9,813 nt of DNA from an uncultured Flammeovirgaceae bacterium (GCA_946480685.1 CAMLLI010000086.1:1-9813); one strand, 5' to 3'. Positions 1-7,697 are shown, counted from the stretch's first letter. Translations and numbers: made by a program. Notes: generated by a model from the sequence alone, not told the origin.

Positions 1-691
1 TCCGCAGCGCGAGTGCCGAAGCCATTCGCACATCGGACGATAGATCATGCAGTGCAGACGCTATTATAATTTTTTCATACTGATCAAATCCATTGGCTGC
101 GCGTGCAAAGTAATGGGCTGCCGCCAATCGTGCTGGTTCTGTATGCGGCTTTTGTAACAACTCTGCAGCACGTTTATGAAATGTGCTATCGAGTATATTT
201 CGAAGTCCGCTGCGATAAAGTGATAACGCCAATCCTTCCGTAGCGAGTGAGTCCCATGGTCTTTCATTCAACGCCCAACGTAAAGTTACTTTTCCATAGG
301 CTTCCAGTATTTCCCTCTGAACCATGGTGTTCTTCTCCTTCGCTATAGCCTGTGCCAATACAACGGCACTGCTATTGGTTTTGATCTGTCCCAAAGCATA
401 CACAGCAGCTTGTCGCACAGTAGAGTCGGCATCATTCAGTAATACTTCTTTCAAAGCATGAATAGCCGCGCTATCCTGGATGGACGCAAAAGCCAGCACA
501 GCATCTCTGCGGTATGCTGCATTGATGTGCTTGAAGTATGTATATAAACTATCGGACAGTCTGCGATCCTGGAAGTCAGCGATCTTTACAAAAACAGTGT
601 CTGAAAATTTGTTAGCCGCCTGTTCAGGTTTTGTGCAGGAAATAAAAATGATCAGTATAAGAAATATACCTGATGCCGCGAATCGTATCAT
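1..691 (-). CDS. HEAT-repeat lipoprotein, C-terminus cut by window edge
   Basis: The frame is open from an ATG at 691 to the left edge, giving 230 residues without a stop. The N-terminus is a short hydrophobic signal (residues 5-18) ending in FISC, so Cys19 is a likely lipidation site and the protein probably sits in an envelope membrane. Residues about 58-135 look like two to three HEAT repeats; the clearest unit is DADSTVRQAAVYALGQI (88-103), and a weaker repeat-like stretch resumes near the edge (SSDVRMASALALR). HEAT solenoids usually bind proteins. Some Bacteroidota proteins of this general design carry a peptidyl-prolyl isomerase domain further on, but that part would lie outside the window, so this is only a possibility. 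The gene starts 12 bp after the stop of the TerB-like gene, which suggests co-transcription. The gene is intact as far as visible; its function is unknown. Confidence 0.85.
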   Translation of the reverse strand, partial: MIRFAASGIFLILIIFISCTKPEQAANKFSDTVFVKIADFQDRRLSDSLYTYFKHINAAYRRDAVLAFASIQDSAAIHALKEVLLNDADSTVRQAAVYALGQIKTNSSAVVLAQAIAKEKNTMVQREILEAYGKVTLRWALNERPWDSLATEGLALSLYRSGLRNILDSTFHKRAAELLQKPHTEPARLAAAHYFARAANGFDQYEKIIIASALHDLSSDVRMASALALR

Positions 692-703
692 AAGTTTACA
701 GAA

Positions 704-1084
704 TTAAAAGATAGGTGGTAAAGTCCGTGCGCGATTCACTACTTCATCGAACTCCACGCCTGCTGTTTTGATGGAGTATAGCAGTAGTTTGATTTCTTTC
801 ACATGCACACGGCCGTCTGCTTCTGAAAGTCGGTATAGTGTAGCGAATGCTTTCAACTTCTCTTCCCGGCTGCACGCACCGATCAGCTCAAGACCGGTAT
901 CATAAACTTTGCGTTCGTTGAATTGCTGGAAGCCTTCTTCAAATTCCCGAAATACATCGTCTGATATCTGCTCCTGGGTTTTTATATGACGCAGTGCTTC
1001 CAATTCTTTTTCATCGGCAATTCCATCTGCATCGATCAGCAGTTTAACAAGATATAGTAACCCCAGTTGGTAGTTCTTATTCAT
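704..1084 (-). CDS. TerB-like small acidic helical protein
   Basis: A 126-residue soluble protein with no signal peptide. It has two related helical segments, each containing an acidic-Asp-Gly motif followed by Glu: IDADGIADEKELEALRHI (17-34) and SEADGRVHVKEIKLL (87-101). This duplicated pattern is typical of the TerB/DjlA-like all-helical fold, in which the acidic clusters are thought to bind metal. TerB-family proteins were named for tellurite resistance, but most single copies have no known role, and no other ter genes are visible here. The gene lies 69 bp after feoB on the same strand with no clear promoter or terminator between, so read-through from feoAB is plausible. It is followed 12 bp later by the HEAT lipoprotein. 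The family call rests on motif shape alone. Confidence 0.75.
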   Translation of the reverse strand: MNKNYQLGLLYLVKLLIDADGIADEKELEALRHIKTQEQISDDVFREFEEGFQQFNERKVYDTGLELIGACSREEKLKAFATLYRLSEADGRVHVKEIKLLLYSIKTAGVEFDEVVNRARTLPPIF

Positions 1085-1153
1085 GCATCAGAAATTGACA
1101 ACTGTAAGTTATAAATTATGATCACACGATGAAAAATCGCTGGTAAGAAAAAA

Positions 1154-3271
1154 CTATGAAAAGATCTGGTACACCGCCAATGCAGAAACATAAGCCAGCA
1201 CCGTCATGTACGCCAGTTGAATGAGTGGCCACTTCCATCCGCGTGTTTCGCGATATACAACAGCAAGCGTACTCATGCACTGCATGGCAAACGTGTAGAA
1301 TACCAGGAGTGAGAAGCCCACGGCCGGTGTGAAGCGCGGTCCGCCCGTTTCGGGATTAACCTCTTCCTTCATGCGCACCTTAATCGTTGTCTCATCTTCA
1401 CCACCGCTACCAATACTATAAATAGTAGCAATCGTTCCGACAAATACTTCGCGTGCTGCAAATGATGTTATAAGTGCTATGCCTATTTTCCAATCGTAGC
1501 CGAGTGGTTTAATAGCAGGTTCTATAGCTTTACCGATAATACCGGCATACGAATTTTCAAGTTTATAGGCAGCAACGCGATCAGCATATGCTTGCTCCGT
1601 GAGACGCATGTTCTGTGTTTGCTGCGATACAACTTCCTCTGCTTTACTCATGGTATCGCCAGGGCCATAGCTTGCCAGCACCCACAGTATAATGGCAATG
1701 GCCATAATAACTTTACCGGCTTCCAGCACAAATGCTTTAGTCTTCTCTAATATAGTATATCCTACGTTCGACCATTTTGGAATTCTGTAGGTGGGTAATT
1801 CCATCATGAGGTAGCTGCGTTCCTTCACATTAATGATCAGCTTCATTACCCATGCAGAACCTAAAGCAGCTACAAACCCCAGCAGATATAGCCCCATTAA
1901 CGCAAGGCCTTGCAGGTTAAAGAAGCCCAATACTTTTTGGTCTGGTACAATCAGCGCGATAAGAATTGTAAATATAGGGAGGCGTGCCGAGCAGCTCATG
2001 AGTGGCGTTACCAGAATTGTAATGGTTCGCTCTTTCCAGTTATCAATCGTGCGCGTTGCCATAATAGCGGGTATAGCACACGCTACGCCTGATATAAGCG
2101 GAACAACGCTTTTACCATTGAGACCAAACTTGCGCATTACTTTATCCATCAGAAAAACAACGCGTGCCATATAGCCCGACTCTTCTAGTATAGATATGAA
2201 GGCAAACAGTATAGCAATCTGCGGAACGAAAATTACAATTCCCCCAAGTCCGGGTATAACGCCTTCTGCCAGCAAACTGGTAAGTGGTCCTTCCGGCAAA
2301 ACAGAGCCTATATAATTACTGAGTGAAGCAAATACACTATCGATAAGATCCATCGGCAGCGTTGCCCATGCAAAGATGGCCTGGAAAATAAGGAAAAGTA
2401 TACCGAAGAAAGTAAGATAGCCCCACACTTTATGTGTGATGATATGGTCGATCTGATTCGATTTCTTTTTCCACGAATGATCAGGCGCTTTCAGTGTAAC
2501 TTCATTCAACAAATCCTGAATGAAACTATAGCGATGTATCGTTTCTGCACCCTGAAATTTACCGGGGAAAAACTGGTGTGTATCTCTGATCTGATCTACA
2601 ATCTTCTTGCGCTGGGTTGTCAGAAAACCGAGCGAACGAGGTTGTTCTAAAAACAGGTAAGCTTCGTAGTCATTATCAACATTCAGTCGTTCGCGTAATT
2701 CCTGTACGGGCACCTTCGTATCATCCCATATCGAAAATATTTTTTTCTCCGGCATCGGCAGTGGCTTGGCGAGTTGTGATTTCAACTCATTTATACCTAC
2801 ACCATTGCGTGCATTTATAGTAACAACAGGAACACCAAGTTTTTTCGATAGCTTCTGAATGTCGTAGCTGATGCCGGCTTTTGCTGCGAGGTCCATCATG
2901 TTCAGCACAAGCATGGTAGGCAAGCCAACATCAATCACTTGCGTGAGCAGGAGCAATCCTCGTTTCAGGTTGGTAGCATCGGCTACTACTACAATTTTAT
3001 CGGGAGTATTTTCAGAATGATGATCGAGCAATACTTCGGAAACAATCTGCTCATCAAGACTTCGCGGATATATACTATATACCCCGGGAAAATCAATAAT
3101 CTCTACAACATTGTTATTGGGAAGTGTCGAAGTTCCTGATTTTTTCTCAACCGTTACTCCGGGAAAATTTCCGATTTTCTGATTAAGACCCGTCAGGTGA
3201 TTGAACAGTGATGATTTCCCTGAGTTCGGATTACCGATTAATGCAATTTTTAAACGTTTCGGGGAAGCCAT
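1154..3271 (-). CDS. feoB: Ferrous iron transport protein B (FeoB)
   Basis: A 705-residue inner-membrane Fe(II) transporter with an N-terminal G-protein domain. GTPase motifs are present in order: G1 GNPNSGKS (13-20), G2 Thr in GNFPGVT (34-40), G3 DFPG (60-63), G4 NMMD (124-127), and a G5-like NARNG near 153. A helical spacer follows to about residue 275, then the membrane part starts near 283. Both Gate signatures are present: GVACAIPAIMATRTI (395-409) with Cys398, and LMSCSARLPIF (424-434) with Cys427. The later conserved SFAAREVFVGTIATIYS (603-619) and FAMQCMSTLAVVYRETRGW (661-679) are also there. The length is slightly below that of the Escherichia coli protein but normal for Bacteroidota. 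It begins 5 bp after the feoA stop, so the two form an operon. No frameshift or missing key residue was seen. Confidence 0.98.
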   Translation of the reverse strand: MASPKRLKIALIGNPNSGKSSLFNHLTGLNQKIGNFPGVTVEKKSGTSTLPNNNVVEIIDFPGVYSIYPRSLDEQIVSEVLLDHHSENTPDKIVVVADATNLKRGLLLLTQVIDVGLPTMLVLNMMDLAAKAGISYDIQKLSKKLGVPVVTINARNGVGINELKSQLAKPLPMPEKKIFSIWDDTKVPVQELRERLNVDNDYEAYLFLEQPRSLGFLTTQRKKIVDQIRDTHQFFPGKFQGAETIHRYSFIQDLLNEVTLKAPDHSWKKKSNQIDHIITHKVWGYLTFFGILFLIFQAIFAWATLPMDLIDSVFASLSNYIGSVLPEGPLTSLLAEGVIPGLGGIVIFVPQIAILFAFISILEESGYMARVVFLMDKVMRKFGLNGKSVVPLISGVACAIPAIMATRTIDNWKERTITILVTPLMSCSARLPIFTILIALIVPDQKVLGFFNLQGLALMGLYLLGFVAALGSAWVMKLIINVKERSYLMMELPTYRIPKWSNVGYTILEKTKAFVLEAGKVIMAIAIILWVLASYGPGDTMSKAEEVVSQQTQNMRLTEQAYADRVAAYKLENSYAGIIGKAIEPAIKPLGYDWKIGIALITSFAAREVFVGTIATIYSIGSGGEDETTIKVRMKEEVNPETGGPRFTPAVGFSLLVFYTFAMQCMSTLAVVYRETRGWKWPLIQLAYMTVLAYVSALAVYQIFS

Positions 3272-3276
3272 CTACA

Positions 3277-3507
3277 TTAGTTCAGAATAGAAATAGTTGC
3301 TGCTTCTTCGAGACGAAGCGAAAGTTCGTAACCTGAAACGCTGATACAAACGGGGTCGCCAAAAGGAGCAGTAAAATTAAAGCGCACGGCCGCTCCGGGT
3401 AAACAACCCATCTCCATCAATTTTACAGAAAGATGGTCGTCTGTAAAACCTGCTACAATCCCAACTTCACCGGGTTTCATTTCCGAAACATTTTTCAACC
3501 GTGTCAT
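3277..3507 (-). CDS. feoA: Ferrous iron transport protein A (FeoA)
   Basis: A 76-residue cytoplasmic SH3-like protein of the FeoA family, which works with FeoB in Fe(II) uptake. The family pattern is clear: GEVGIVAGF (13-21), LMEMGCLPG (30-38), then FGDPVCISVSGYELSLRLEEA (49-69, matching the usual Gly-Asp-Pro ... Arg-x-x-Glu-Ala ending). The ATG at 3507 gives the usual family length, and a Bacteroidota-type promoter lies about 30 bp upstream. FeoA and FeoB are fused in some Bacteroidota but are separate here, 5 bp apart. Confidence 0.96.
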   Translation of the reverse strand: MTRLKNVSEMKPGEVGIVAGFTDDHLSVKLMEMGCLPGAAVRFNFTAPFGDPVCISVSGYELSLRLEEAATISILN

Positions 3508-3516
3508 CCCTACTTA

Positions 3517-3533
3517 TTTAGATTAATTTCAAA
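3517..3533 (-). promoter_or_regulatory. Possible metal-repressor operator ahead of feoA
   Basis: The plus-strand sequence TTTAGATTAATTTCAAA is an imperfect inverted repeat with outer arms TTT/AAA and an AT-rich core. It overlaps the transcription start predicted from the feoA promoter, where a repressor would block initiation. The left half (TTTAGATTA) resembles half-sites of DtxR/MntR-type iron or manganese regulators, which often control feo genes. The symmetry is incomplete, and AT-rich DNA yields such palindromes by chance, so this is a suggestion only. Confidence 0.3.
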
Positions 3534-3538
3534 CAAGA

Positions 3539-3570
3539 CAAAGATATGGGTGGTTCCGATGTGGAGCAAA
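3539..3570 (-). promoter_or_regulatory. Bacteroidota-type promoter for feoAB
   Basis: Read on the minus strand, TTTG (3567-3570) is followed by 20 nt and then TATCTTTG (3539-3546), an exact match to the Bacteroidota primary sigma factor consensus TTTG-N(17-23)-TAnnTTTG. The predicted start near 3532 leaves a leader of about 25 nt before the feoA ATG. Confidence 0.75.
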
Positions 3571-3615
3571 TGATTTATTTTTCAAAAAGTAATGTTGTTA
3601 GTCATATTTTAACGG

Positions 3616-3792
3616 ATGGATATGGACGAGAAAACGAAGCCTGCAAAACCGGATGATCAAGAGTCAAAGGCAGCTCCCAAGCAAGAAGAACCGAGCGCAA
3701 AGCCGGAGGAACAACTCGTGAAAGAGGAAGAATCTTTTGATTTCGGAGGTCTTCCGAAGCGTGACTTGAAAAAGAATCTTGGTTGTGGCTAA
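3616..3792 (+). CDS. Small charged protein with Cys-Gly C-terminal tail
   Basis: A 58-residue protein, not recognised with certainty. Residues 1-40 are low-complexity and rich in Lys, Glu, Pro, Asp and Gln (probably disordered). The last 18 residues change character sharply: FDFGGLPKRDLKKNLGCG, ending Gly-Cys-Gly. There is no signal peptide or membrane segment, so it should be cytoplasmic. The ATG at 3616 is used; a second in-frame ATG two codons on is an alternative. It is divergent from feoA and shares that 108-bp upstream region, and a hairpin plus T-run overlaps its stop codon. The ordered tail, clean ORF and terminator argue for a real gene. A minus-strand frame (3602-3853) crosses the same bases but has no family-like features. 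The single Cys could bind metal or be modified, which is inference. Confidence 0.7.
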   Translation: MDMDEKTKPAKPDDQESKAAPKQEEPSAKPEEQLVKEEESFDFGGLPKRDLKKNLGCG

Positions 3793-3808
3793 TCCAGAGC
3801 CATTTTTT
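3785..3808 (+). terminator. Intrinsic terminator of the small Cys-Gly-tail gene
   Basis: TGGCT (3786-3790), a 7-nt loop, then AGCCA (3798-3802) form a 5-bp stem, extendable by one G-T pair, followed directly by six T (3803-3808). The stem overlaps the TAA stop codon. The stem is short, so termination efficiency is uncertain. There is no T-run in the opposite direction, so it should act only on plus-strand transcripts. Confidence 0.5.
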
Positions 3809-4733
3809 AGAATGAAGTGATGCTAACGTAGATGATGCGTATGCTGACTGCAATAACCATCACACCCACGAAAATCATCATGCGCTTTACAGGTAATCTG
3901 CTGGAGAAATATGCTGCTATTGGTGCAGCGATAATACCACCGGCAATGAGTCCGGCAATTACCTGCCAGTGACTGAGTCCCATCACTGCGAAGAAAGTAA
4001 GTGAACTGGCAAGTGCTACAAAAAATTCTGTGAGATTAACCGAGCCGATCGTATAGCGTGGATGTCTGCCACCGGCAATTAATGTTGACGATACTATAGG
4101 TCCCCAGCCGCCTCCGCCAATAGAGTCCATAAAACCTCCGAATGTGGCAAGCTTCGGTATAGCCTTCGTTTTTATTTTTTTAGTACTGCCAACAATGGCC
4201 TTACGAATAATAACAATACCGAGGTATAAAGTATAAATAGCAATGACAGGCTTGATGTAGCCATTATACTGCTCCAATGAAGAGAGTATATATGCACCCA
4301 ACGCTGCGCCTATCACACCTGGCAATAACAACGTCTTGAAAAGTTTCTTGTTAACATTCTGAAACCTGAGGTGCATGAGTCCTGAAACTCCGCTTGTAAA
4401 AATTTCGGAAGTATGAATACTTGCACTGGCTGCGGCAGGCGGCACACCAAACGAAAGCAAAAATGTTGATGCACTCACTCCGTATGCCATACCAAGCGCG
4501 CCATCAATCATCTGTGCTATAAAACCGGCGATCATGAATAAATAGAAATCATCGCTTAGCTGGCTAAGCCATGAGTCGGTAATTTCAATGATATTATAGG
4601 AGTAGAGAATTACGCCCAGCGTGAACAGCGATACGGCAGCAATAACCGTGATGTACACATACCTCCAGTTGAACGCAGGTTTTTGTGGTACCTCCAGTGT
4701 TGTTACTTTCTCGTATGCTTGCTGACTTTCCAT
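3807..4733 (-). CDS. TauE/SafE (TSUP) family inner-membrane permease
   Basis: A 308-residue polytopic membrane protein. A short soluble N-terminus precedes the first membrane helix (about 24-46). The two homologous halves typical of the 4-toluene sulfonate uptake permease family are visible: IDGALGMAYGVSASTFLL (76-93) with the following IHTSEIFTSGVSG (106-118), and FMDSIGGGGWGPIVSSTLIA (201-220) with the following SVNLTEFFVALASS (231-244). The C-terminal helices run to the end, and the length is slightly above the roughly 250-residue core of the family. Members move sulfite, sulfonates or other small sulfur-containing or organic anions, but substrate cannot be read from sequence here and no sulfur-metabolism gene is adjacent. 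It has its own promoter upstream and converges on the small plus-strand gene with 14 bp between stop codons. Confidence 0.9.
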   Translation of the reverse strand: MESQQAYEKVTTLEVPQKPAFNWRYVYITVIAAVSLFTLGVILYSYNIIEITDSWLSQLSDDFYLFMIAGFIAQMIDGALGMAYGVSASTFLLSFGVPPAAASASIHTSEIFTSGVSGLMHLRFQNVNKKLFKTLLLPGVIGAALGAYILSSLEQYNGYIKPVIAIYTLYLGIVIIRKAIVGSTKKIKTKAIPKLATFGGFMDSIGGGGWGPIVSSTLIAGGRHPRYTIGSVNLTEFFVALASSLTFFAVMGLSHWQVIAGLIAGGIIAAPIAAYFSSRLPVKRMMIFVGVMVIAVSIRIIYVSITSF

Positions 4734-4785
4734 TCTTCGTTCTTTGTTGCTCGCTCTATCCTCTATTCTCTATCGAACTAGTATA

Positions 4786-4817
4786 CAAATATGGGCCCGC
4801 ATAATCTACCGACCAAA
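4786..4817 (-). promoter_or_regulatory. Bacteroidota-type promoter for the TSUP permease
   Basis: Read on the minus strand, TTTG (4814-4817) is followed by exactly 20 nt and then CATATTTG (4786-4793), seven of eight positions of TAnnTTTG. The spacing equals that of the feoAB promoter. The predicted start lies near 4779, about 45 nt before the permease ATG. It implies transcription independent of murF-alr. Confidence 0.6.
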
Positions 4818-4871
4818 CATTCTCGGAAAAAAGGAGACAAAAAACTAAAATCTCTTGCTGAATTGTGGTTT

Positions 4872-7313
4872 TCAGATGCTCTCGGCAACAAAGACGCGCT
4901 TTACACGCTCACTGGTGTTCGTTAAAATTTCGTAAGGAATAGTGTTGATGGAAGCGGCAACTTCTTGTATCGGCAACTGTGCACCAAACAAAATTACTTC
5001 ATCGCCTTCCTTGGCATCAAGGCCTGTTACATCAACCATCGACATATCCATACAAACATTGCCGATAACAGGTGCGCGCCTCCCATTGATTAAAACATGC
5101 CCTACGCCACGACTGAATGCGCGGCTGAATCCATCGGCATAACCTACAGCAATGGTGGCGAGTGTCATGTCTTGCTCTGCAACGCCTCTTCTTCCGTATC
5201 CTATCGTTTCACCTTTCGGAATACTGCGTACCTGCGATATTATGGTTTTCAACGTAGCAACAGGTTTAAGTTCGTGGAAACCTTCTGTTGTTGGATCAAC
5301 GCCATACAACCCTATGCCTAGGCGCACCATATCCAACTGCAAATGCGGAAGACGAAGTATACCAGGTGTATTAAGGAGATGATAGAATGGCTTGTAACCT
5401 ACTGCATCCGCGAGAGCGTCAGCCCATCGTTTGAATTTGTCTGCCTGACTTGTTGAAAAAGCATCGTGCTGCAGTTCATCTGCTCCCGCTAAATGACTAA
5501 ATATAGAAGCAACTTTTATATTCGGATTCGATGTGAGTAAATGGGTCAGCTCTTCAAGATCGCGCTCTTCAAAACCAAGGCGGTGCATTCCAGTGTCGAG
5601 CTTGATGTGAATACGACATTCTTTTCCATGGAGGAATGCTGCCAGTGCCTTAAAGATCTTGAAGCTATATATCTCCGGTTCCAGATTATATGCAAGTACA
5701 GAATCAAAGCTTTCTTCCGAAGGATTCATTACCATGATCGGAAGTGTAATGTGGTTCTTGCGCAGGTCTACACCTTCATCTGCATAAGCTACGCCTAAAT
5801 AATCTACCTTATGGTATTGAAGTATATTTGCTATCTCATTGCTGCCACTTCCATACGCAAACGCCTTTACCATTACCATGATACGTGTAGAAGGACGTAA
5901 GCGTGAGCGAAAGAAATTAAGATTATTTACCAACGCTCCCAGGTTTATCTCCATAACCGTACCATGCACTTTGCGCTGTAGCCTGCTTACTATTTTTTCA
6001 AACTGAAATGCACGCGCTCCTTTTACAAGTATAACTTCATCCTGAAGCTGATCGGTATTAAAATTATTCAGAAACGCCTCGGTGCTTTCGTAAAAAGAAG
6101 CATTCGCCGGAAAGAAGTGGCGGAATTCACCAAGAACTTTACCTACTCCTATAAAACTATCTACTTTGTTACGTTGCAAGAGTTCGGCTATCTGCTTTAC
6201 CAGCACGTCTTTTTCCAAACCCGATTCAAGTATATCCGAGAGGATGACGCGTTTGCGCGTGCGCTGATGTTGATGAAGCAGAAACTGCAAACTTATCTCG
6301 AGACCAGCCAGATCGTTGTTGTAGGTATCATCAATCAATTGGCAATGATTTATACCCTCCTTCAACTCCAGTCGCATATGTACCGTGCGCAAACTGGTTA
6401 TACACTCCTGTATATATATAGGATCATATTTCAACCACAACAAAAACGCCACGCAATGAAAGCAATTTTCAACGGATGCCGGATCTGAAAAGGGTAACGT
6501 TAATGGAAAAGTATGTTTGTTATACGTTACATCAAAACCTGTTGCTTTCCGCTGGATACTGACGTCCACTCCGGAAGTATATCCCCAGGTGAAAAGTTTT
6601 TTAAATCCATGTGCAGCAACCGCGCGATCTATAGCAGCATGATCTTTACAGTATATAACTACTTTGGCTTCATCAAACAGGCGCAGCTTTTCCTGTATTT
6701 TTTGTTCGCGATCTGAAAAACCCTCGTCATGGGCAGAACCAATGGTTGAAAATATACCGATGGTTGGTTGAATGACTTGTGCAAGATTCTGCATCTCATC
6801 GGGCCTGGATATACCGGCTTCAAAAATTCCCATCTGATGGTGAGGTTGTATCTGCCACACCGACAACGGTACGCCTACCTGCGAATTATAACTCCCGGGA
6901 TTCTTAACAACTTTTAGCTTTTTAGACAACATCTGGAATAACCATTCTTTAATAATAGTCTTTCCATTACTTCCGGTGATACCTACTACAGGTATACCAA
7001 ATTGGGATCGATGAAAAGCAACAAGACGTTGCAACGCTTGTATAGATGATGGAACTTGTATGATGTTTGCTTCGGATAGCAGCTCAATTTTATCAACCTT
7101 CTGCTCCACCACAAATTGGCGAATCCCTCGCTGGTATAACTCATGTATAAAGCGATGCGCATTGTGGCGTTCACCTGCAATAGCAAAGAAAAGCGTTCCC
7201 GGCGTTGCTGTAGCTTTCCGGCTATCTATACTCAAGGTCGTTATCGCTCTGTCTTCAAAGTTGAAAACAGTTTTACCTTTTATTATTCTTTCAAGCTGCG
7301 AAAATCGGATCAT
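4872..7313 (-). CDS. Bifunctional MurF / alanine racemase
   Basis: An 813-residue fusion, the arrangement usual in Bacteroidota. Residues 1 to about 448 are MurF, which adds D-Ala-D-Ala to UDP-MurNAc-tripeptide: ATP loop GITGSNGKT (111-119), SYNSQVGVPLS (141-151), EAGISRPDEM (165-174), TIGSAH (190-195), a likely carbamylated Lys in QEKLRLF (about 209), DDTYNNDLAGLEISL (328-342) and VKGARAF (430-436). Residues about 452-813 are a PLP-dependent alanine racemase making D-Ala: PLP lysine Lys483 in MVKAFAYGSG, KLDTGMHRLGF (571-581), catalytic Tyr706 in IGYGRR, and NVCMDMSMVDV (752-762). All key residues are present in both halves, so both should be active. The fusion couples D-Ala production to its use, although a separate D-Ala-D-Ala ligase is needed between the two steps. 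It starts 3 bp after csaA and is probably expressed with it. Confidence 0.97.
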   Translation of the reverse strand: MIRFSQLERIIKGKTVFNFEDRAITTLSIDSRKATATPGTLFFAIAGERHNAHRFIHELYQRGIRQFVVEQKVDKIELLSEANIIQVPSSIQALQRLVAFHRSQFGIPVVGITGSNGKTIIKEWLFQMLSKKLKVVKNPGSYNSQVGVPLSVWQIQPHHQMGIFEAGISRPDEMQNLAQVIQPTIGIFSTIGSAHDEGFSDREQKIQEKLRLFDEAKVVIYCKDHAAIDRAVAAHGFKKLFTWGYTSGVDVSIQRKATGFDVTYNKHTFPLTLPFSDPASVENCFHCVAFLLWLKYDPIYIQECITSLRTVHMRLELKEGINHCQLIDDTYNNDLAGLEISLQFLLHQHQRTRKRVILSDILESGLEKDVLVKQIAELLQRNKVDSFIGVGKVLGEFRHFFPANASFYESTEAFLNNFNTDQLQDEVILVKGARAFQFEKIVSRLQRKVHGTVMEINLGALVNNLNFFRSRLRPSTRIMVMVKAFAYGSGSNEIANILQYHKVDYLGVAYADEGVDLRKNHITLPIMVMNPSEESFDSVLAYNLEPEIYSFKIFKALAAFLHGKECRIHIKLDTGMHRLGFEERDLEELTHLLTSNPNIKVASIFSHLAGADELQHDAFSTSQADKFKRWADALADAVGYKPFYHLLNTPGILRLPHLQLDMVRLGIGLYGVDPTTEGFHELKPVATLKTIISQVRSIPKGETIGYGRRGVAEQDMTLATIAVGYADGFSRAFSRGVGHVLINGRRAPVIGNVCMDMSMVDVTGLDAKEGDEVILFGAQLPIQEVAASINTIPYEILTNTSERVKRVFVAESI

Positions 7314-7316
7314 GGT

Positions 7317-7646
7317 TTAAAAGAGGCGAGCACCATTCGGCACTTCTTTATCTATCGTGCTCAAAACAACAGCTTTATTTTTATCCGGGAAACCCGTTAC
7401 CAAAACTTCTGATACAAAATTTGCGATTTGCTTTGGTGGAAAATTAACGACACAGATAACACGTTTGCCCACCAACTGTTCCGGAGTGTAGTGTTCCGTA
7501 ATCTGAGCACTGGATTTCTTTATGCCCAGCTCGCCTAAATCTATCCATACTTTGATGGCTGGCTTTCTTGCTTCTGCAAACGATTCCGCCTGTATGATAG
7601 TCCCAGCTCTTAAATCAACTTTCGAAAATTCATCCCATGTTAGCAT
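7317..7646 (-). CDS. csaA: CsaA-like tRNA-binding OB-fold protein
   Basis: A 109-residue cytoplasmic protein of the CsaA family, small homodimeric OB-fold proteins related to the tRNA-binding domain of methionyl- and phenylalanyl-tRNA synthetases. CsaA was first reported as an export-related chaperone in Bacillus subtilis. The sequence fits along its length: [11 protein letters not shown] (7-17), [20 protein letters not shown] (25-44), SSAQIT (45-50), then [20 protein letters not shown] (66-85). No synthetase domain is attached. It is the first gene of a two-gene unit with murF-alr (3-bp gap). Its promoter should lie in 7647-7807, where only a weak match (TAGTTTTT on the minus strand, 7660-7667) is seen. 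A functional link to cell-wall synthesis is not established. Confidence 0.93.
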   Translation of the reverse strand: MLTWDEFSKVDLRAGTIIQAESFAEARKPAIKVWIDLGELGIKKSSAQITEHYTPEQLVGKRVICVVNFPPKQIANFVSEVLVTGFPDKNKAVVLSTIDKEVPNGARLF

Positions 7647-7685
7647 TGCGTAAATGTTTAAAAACTATAAAATTTCTTACATCTT

Positions 7686-7697
7686 TCGGTCAACCGA
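7686..7697. repeat. Short inverted repeat between divergent genes
   Basis: TCGGT-CA-ACCGA is a perfect 5-bp inverted repeat with a 2-nt centre in the 161-bp region between csaA and the secreted-protein gene. Its position would suit an operator shared by the two divergent units, but it is short and no known regulator site is recognised. The rest of this intergenic region shows only weak promoter matches. Confidence 0.25.

Noticed and set aside
1125..1142. CGAT-GAAAA-ATCG hairpin between feoB and the TerB-like gene
   Set aside because: A 4-bp stem with no following T-run in the transcribed direction does not support a terminator.
1833..2174. A 113-residue plus-strand frame inside feoB
   Set aside because: It is antisense to conserved FeoB membrane motifs, and its composition is what a mirrored membrane-protein gene gives.
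3602..3853. An 83-residue minus-strand frame across the small Cys-Gly-tail gene and the TSUP gene end
   Set aside because: It has no recognisable motif, overlaps the end of the permease on the same strand and is antisense to a better-supported small gene.
4831..4871. Possible terminator after murF-alr on the minus strand
   Set aside because: Only a 4-bp GAGA/TCTC stem with a long loop ahead of a T-run is present, too weak to call.
6117..6488. A 123-residue plus-strand frame inside murF-alr
   Set aside because: It lies antisense to the conserved MurF coding sequence, has no family-like sequence and no promoter.
7660..7667. TAGTTTTT (minus strand) as a promoter for csaA
   Set aside because: Its best partner, GTTG 23 nt upstream, is at the edge of the allowed spacing and both boxes are imperfect in AT-rich DNA.
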